A DNA stretch of 10,851 bases from Candidatus Margulisiibacteriota bacterium (GTDB lineage: Bacteria; Margulisbacteria; WOR-1; JAKLHX01; JBAZKV01), in the NCBI GenBank assembly GCA_041650635.1, contig JBAZKV010000034.1, positions 1 through 10,851 on the forward strand, read 5' to 3'. This document shows positions 8,858 to 10,851 of the stretch, one piece after another (positions within the stretch are counted from its first letter, which is position 1; every line of letters begins with the position of its first letter). Made by a program: the position numbers and the translations under genes. The notes below the pieces were generated by a model. It ran no database searches. It was given only the letters and a program-made list of their open reading frames with translations, and was not told the DNA's origin.

Positions 8858-9279
8858 CCTTTTATCTCGATTCCCATATTTCTTGCCGTCCCCTCGATTA
8901 TCCTGCTGGCAGCTTTTATGTCCCTTGCATTGAGGTCAGGCAGTTTGATCTGCGCTATCTCCTCGACCTGTTTTTTTGTTACGGACCCGACCTTGTTCCT
9001 GTTGGGCTCTCCGGAACCTTTTTCCACCCCTGCCGCTTTTGTAAGCAGCGTCGAAGCAGGCGGCGTTTTCAGGACAAAAGTAAAAGACCTGTCCTCATAT
9101 ATGGATATCTCCACAGGGATGGTCATGTCCCCTTTGTCCTGGGTCTGGGCATTGTAGGCCTTGCAAAACTCCATAATGTTGACGCCGTGCTGCCCCAGGG
9201 CAGGGCCTATCGGAGGCGCCGGATTGGCTTTGCCCGCCTGTATCTGGAGTTTTACCTTTGTCTTAAGAGCTTTTGCCAT
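8854..9279 (-). CDS. rplK: Large ribosomal subunit protein uL11
   Basis: This protein binds the GTPase-associated region of 23S rRNA at the stalk base, next to L10. It is 141 aa, the standard length. The N-terminal domain carries the conserved NPAPPIGPALGQHGVNIMEF segment (about 19-38), including the Pro22-Pro23 pair that in the family contacts thiopeptide antibiotics and elongation factors. The C-terminal RNA-binding domain spans about 73-141 and ends in IIEGTARNMGIEIKG. The start is ATG at 9279, 2 nt after the nusG stop. There is no strong Shine-Dalgarno signal at normal distance (the nearest G-run is about 15 nt away), so coupling to nusG translation is likely. The gene overlaps rplA by 4 nt. 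Confidence 0.97.
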   Translation of the reverse strand: MAKALKTKVKLQIQAGKANPAPPIGPALGQHGVNIMEFCKAYNAQTQDKGDMTIPVEISIYEDRSFTFVLKTPPASTLLTKAAGVEKGSGEPNRNKVGSVTKKQVEEIAQIKLPDLNARDIKAASRIIEGTARNMGIEIKG

Positions 9280-9281
9280 TG

Positions 9282-10055
9282 TTATATTATTTTTTCCACC
9301 CGGTCAAAGTCGACCTCGACCGAAGTGTCCCTTCCAAAGATGTTTATCATTACCTTCAATTTTGATTTGCCCGCGTTTATTTCTGAAACCGAACCCGTAT
9401 ATCCCCTGAATGAGCCGCTGATTATCCTGATCGGCTCACCAACTTCGAACTCAACCGTGATCTCTTTTTCCTTAATGCCTATCTGTTTAAGCACCCTTTG
9501 CATTTCCCTGTCAGTAACTGGCACCGGATGGGTCTTTCCGCCTATGAACCTTGCCACTCCCTGCGTCTGCCTTATCTCGAACCACACTTCCTCGTCCATG
9601 ATCATCTCAACAAAAACGTAGCCCGGGTACATTTTTCTTTTGCGGACCACCCTTTTGTCGCCCTTAACTTCCACCGTCTCTTCTTCCGGAACAAGCACCC
9701 TGAACACTTTGCCGCTCCAGCCGCGGGTTTCTATCTCATTTTCTATTTTGGCCTTTACCCTGTCCTCCATCCCAGTAAGGGTCTGCACTATATACCACTT
9801 TGGCTCCTGCACCGGTTTAGGCTCTTCAGTAACAGGCGTTTCGGCCGCCGGAGCCTCAACTTCGGCAGCCTTAGGCTCGGCTTCGGGCTCCTGCGCTTGA
9901 GCTGCCGGAGCTTCGACCCGGGCCTCTTCTTCGGCAGGGGCAGCAGCCTCCTGCACGGGAACCTGTTCAGGGGCTATCGGAGCCTCTGGAGCCTGAGCCT
10001 CCTGCTCGGGAGCTTCCGTATTCTCTGTTTTTGCTTCGGCCAAATTCTCTTCCAT
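9282..10055 (-). CDS. nusG: Transcription termination/antitermination factor NusG with a long acidic N-terminal extension
   Basis: NusG binds the RNA polymerase clamp and, through its KOW domain, Rho or ribosomal protein S10. It controls elongation, termination and transcription-translation coupling. The protein is 257 aa from the ATG at 10055. The canonical NGN domain begins near Trp87 (PKWYIVQTLTGMEDRVKAKI) and includes RKRKMYPGYVFVEM. The KOW domain occupies the last 57 or so residues (GEPIRIISGSFRGYTGSVSE and onward). Residues 1 to about 84 are low-complexity Ala/Glu/Pro/Gln and strongly acidic, with no predicted fold. They are absent from the roughly 180-aa classical NusG. ATG 10055 is preferred over GTG 10061 because TAAGG lies eight bases upstream of the ATG but only two from the GTG. 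The gap to the secE stop is 2 nt (TGATCATG), and rplK follows after 2 nt. Confidence 0.96.
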   Translation of the reverse strand: MEENLAEAKTENTEAPEQEAQAPEAPIAPEQVPVQEAAAPAEEEARVEAPAAQAQEPEAEPKAAEVEAPAAETPVTEEPKPVQEPKWYIVQTLTGMEDRVKAKIENEIETRGWSGKVFRVLVPEEETVEVKGDKRVVRKRKMYPGYVFVEMIMDEEVWFEIRQTQGVARFIGGKTHPVPVTDREMQRVLKQIGIKEKEITVEFEVGEPIRIISGSFRGYTGSVSEINAGKSKLKVMINIFGRDTSVEVDFDRVEKII

Positions 10056-10057
10056 GA

Positions 10058-10279
10058 TCACAACCTTACATTTATATTGTCGGTCAAAAATTTAAAGATC
10101 TTGACGAACGAAACATCGACCAGAGTTATAAAGACCGCCGACAGAGCCACTATCACAAGTATTATCACGGTCGCAGTGGTAATATACCTTCGGTCCGGCC
10201 AGACGACTTTCTTTGCTTCCGCCTCGGTCTCCTTTAAGTACTTTTTTACCGCTTCCGCTATCTCTTTTATCTTGTTCAT
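10058..10279 (-). CDS. secE: Preprotein translocase subunit SecE (short, single membrane span)
   Basis: SecE clamps SecY in the inner-membrane protein-export channel. It is 73 aa, the short form typical of most bacteria outside the enterics. An amphipathic N-terminal helix (about 5-24, alternating Lys/Glu/Ala) leads into the conserved AKKVVWPDRR motif (about 22-31). One transmembrane helix follows at about 34-56 (TATVIILVIVALSAVFITLV). The start is ATG at 10279. A further upstream in-frame ATG at 10318 would lie inside the tRNA gene and add 13 residues unlike SecE, so it is rejected. GGA sits six bases before the chosen ATG. The gene begins 12 nt after the tRNA-Trp 3' end and is followed by nusG after 2 nt. 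Confidence 0.95.
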   Translation of the reverse strand: MNKIKEIAEAVKKYLKETEAEAKKVVWPDRRYITTATVIILVIVALSAVFITLVDVSFVKIFKFLTDNINVRL

Positions 10280-10291
10280 TCTATTTCCACA

Positions 10292-10364
<73 letters not shown>

Positions 10365-10383
10365 AGACTCGCGCGAGCGAGGC

Positions 10384-10438
10384 TCCTTGTCCTTGTCCTT
10401 GTCCTTTTTCGCTCGTAGGACAATAACAAGGACAAGGA
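10384..10438 (-). repeat. Hexamer-built inverted repeat (TCCTTG units), imperfect 21-bp hairpin
   Basis: On the plus strand, 10384-10404 is three and a half copies of TCCTTG. Positions 10418-10438 are the complementary GGACAA units, with a single TA change at 10424-10425. The arms can form a 21-bp stem with two internal mismatches and a 13-nt loop (10405-10417). It lies between rpmG and tRNA-Trp, inside the presumed transcript. The plus-strand five-T run (10405-10409) is in the loop, so this is not a classical terminator. Just outside, 10374-10380 (CGAGCGA) is complementary to loop bases 10409-10415 (TCGCTCG), and 10368-10377 is a perfect palindrome (CTCGCGCGAG). It may be a dispersed intergenic repeat, an mRNA-stability element or a processing signal. 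Confidence 0.8.
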
Positions 10439-10451
10439 CTAGATGGCAGCC

Positions 10452-10601
10452 TCATTTCTCTTCCTTGTGCAAAGTTCTTTTTCTGCACGACGGACAATAC
10501 TTCTTAATGTTTAATTTTTCCGAGCCCGGTTTTTTGTTCCTGGTGGAGGCGTAGTTCTTCCGTTTGCAGGTCCCGCACGACAGTGTGATAATTTCTCTCA
10601 T
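10452..10601 (-). CDS. rpmG: Large ribosomal subunit protein bL33 (zinc-ribbon form)
   Basis: This is a small 50S protein located near the E site. It is 49 aa, the usual length. Four cysteines form two CxxC knuckles (Cys9, Cys12, Cys36, Cys39), so this is the zinc-binding paralogue type (C+). The family signature KKYCPSCRKRTLHKE is at about 33-47. The start is ATG at 10601; TGA lies five codons upstream in the same frame with no better start between. The Shine-Dalgarno signal is weak (GAG eight bases upstream; AAGGA is 15 bases away). An ORF of 17 codons with a strong binding site ends on the same ATGA, so coupled translation is possible. The gene is first after the visible promoter and is followed by the hairpin repeat, tRNA-Trp and secE. 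Confidence 0.95.
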   Translation of the reverse strand: MREIITLSCGTCKRKNYASTRNKKPGSEKLNIKKYCPSCRKRTLHKEEK

Positions 10602-10651
10602 AAATCTGGCTCACATTCCTTCTTTATCAAAGACAAAAATCCCCCGCGCAC
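10598..10651 (-). CDS. Possible 17-residue leader peptide coupled to rpmG
   Basis: A short ORF opens with GTG at 10651 and encodes MRGGFLSLIKKECEPDL. Its TGA stop overlaps the rpmG start as ATGA (10598-10601). A strong Shine-Dalgarno GGAGG (10658-10662) sits six bases upstream, better than anything in front of rpmG itself. The 4-nt overlap is the same type seen at rplK/rplA and rpoB/rpoC. I recognise no homologue. It could be a device that loads ribosomes onto rpmG, a regulatory leader, or chance, since 17 codons is short enough to arise at random. Confidence 0.4.
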   Translation of the reverse strand: MRGGFLSLIKKECEPDL

Positions 10652-10664
10652 AAATATCCTCCGC

Positions 10665-10681
10665 TTCCAAAAACTTTGGAA
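10665..10681 (-). promoter_or_regulatory. Small hairpin in the rpmG leader
   Basis: TTCCAAA (10665-10671) and TTTGGAA (10675-10681) form a 7-bp perfect inverted repeat with a 3-nt loop. It lies about 30 nt after the predicted transcription start and just upstream of the GGAGG of the leader ORF. It has no U-run after it, so it is not a terminator. It could shape access to the leader ribosome binding site or protect the mRNA 5' end. Confidence 0.4.
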
Positions 10682-10716
10682 ATTCTGCGAGGTCAGTCCT
10701 TTTTCAGAACACTTTT

Positions 10717-10745
10717 ATTTTACATCCGCGGAACGAGCTTGTCAA
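10717..10745 (-). promoter_or_regulatory. Sigma70-type promoter for the rpmG-trnW-secE-nusG operon
   Basis: Read on the minus strand, the -35 box is TTGACA (10745-10740), the spacer is exactly 17 bases, and the -10 box is TAAAAT (10722-10717). The -35 matches consensus at all six positions and the -10 at five of six. Transcription would start near 10710, giving an untranslated leader of about 110 nt before rpmG. This is the only strong promoter I found upstream of the gene cluster. It is prediction only. Confidence 0.75.
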
Positions 10746-10775
10746 TAGGCTGTTTAGCAAAGGCAGCCAAGGGTG

Positions 10776-10831
10776 TAGGGTCAAGGGTATAGTAGACGGT
10801 TTTCCGGCTTGACCCTTGCCCCTTGACCCTA
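10776..10831. repeat. Heptamer-repeat inverted repeat (TTGACCC units)
   Basis: The right arm has three tandem heptamers, TTGACCC (10809-10815), TTGCCCC (10816-10822) and TTGACCC (10823-10829). The left arm TAGGGTCAAGGG (10776-10787) pairs perfectly over 12 bp with 10820-10831, leaving a 32-nt loop. A 9-bp alternative pairing with the first heptamer copy is also possible. It lies upstream of the promoter, outside the presumed transcript of the operon. No T-run follows in either direction, so it is not a standard terminator of whatever gene precedes. It resembles the hexamer hairpin at 10384-10438 in being built from short CCTTG-containing units. No gene can be supported in the rest of 10746-10851. 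Confidence 0.7.
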
Positions 10832-10851
10832 ATCAAGCACTGCTATCTTTC

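Noticed and set aside
10368..10451. Rho-independent terminator after rpmG
   Set aside because: The stem at 10384-10438 is long, but no T-run follows it on the minus strand, and tRNA-Trp and secE lie immediately downstream with no other promoter visible.
10564..10812. An 82-codon plus-strand reading frame opposite rpmG and its leader
   Set aside because: It crosses rpmG antisense, the promoter and the heptamer repeat, with no ribosome binding site and no recognisable domain.
10829..10851. Possible last codons of an upstream minus-strand gene ending in TAG at 10829-10831
   Set aside because: Only six sense codons are in the window, another frame closes equally soon, and nothing is recognisable. 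tuf is often found upstream of this operon, but its C-terminus is not seen here.

Overview
The window is a bacterial ribosomal-protein / RNA-polymerase operon lying entirely on the minus strand, so transcription runs right to left. In transcription order it holds: a sigma70-type promoter (about 10717-10745), a possible 17-codon leader ORF, rpmG (L33), a repeat-built hairpin, tRNA-Trp(CCA), secE, nusG, rplK (L11), rplA (L1), rplJ (L10), rplL (L7/L12), rpoB and a 3'-truncated rpoC that runs off the left edge. This is the classical secE-nusG-rplKAJL-rpoBC order. No CRISPR, phage, IS element or defence system is visible.

The source looks like a Gram-negative-type bacterium, probably from a poorly cultured lineage. 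RpoC is a single unsplit chain, which argues against cyanobacteria. It carries a large SI3-like insertion in the trigger loop, typical of Gram-negative lineages. RpoB is short (1094 aa) and lacks the large proteobacterial insertions. SecE is the short single-span form, NusG has a long acidic Ala/Pro/Glu-rich N-terminal extension, and AGG (Arg) and ATA (Ile) codons are common. Phyla such as Elusimicrobiota, Omnitrophota or Margulisbacteria are possible, but I cannot decide among them from this sequence alone.

Region by region. Positions 10602-10851 hold a heptamer-repeat inverted repeat, a good promoter (TTGACA-N17-TAAAAT) and a leader of about 110 nt with a small hairpin and the leader ORF. 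Positions 10365-10451 hold a 21-bp imperfect hairpin made of TCCTTG hexamers. From 10292 leftwards every gene is packed with gaps of 12 nt or less: 2-nt gaps (secE/nusG, nusG/rplK, rplA/rplJ), a 5-nt gap (rplJ/rplL), a 4-nt ATGA overlap (rplK/rplA, rpoB/rpoC) and a 14-nt overlap (rplL/rpoB).

Functionally the genes supply the large-subunit L1 stalk (L1), the L11/L10/L12 GTPase stalk, L33, a Sec translocon subunit, the NusG elongation factor that bridges RNA polymerase and the ribosome, and the two catalytic polymerase subunits. The unusual points are the intergenic repeats, the coupled leader ORF at rpmG, the NusG extension, the TTG start of rpoB inside rplL, the absence of rplJL-leader and rplL-rpoB regulatory spacers, and a possibly three-unit SI3 insertion in RpoC.
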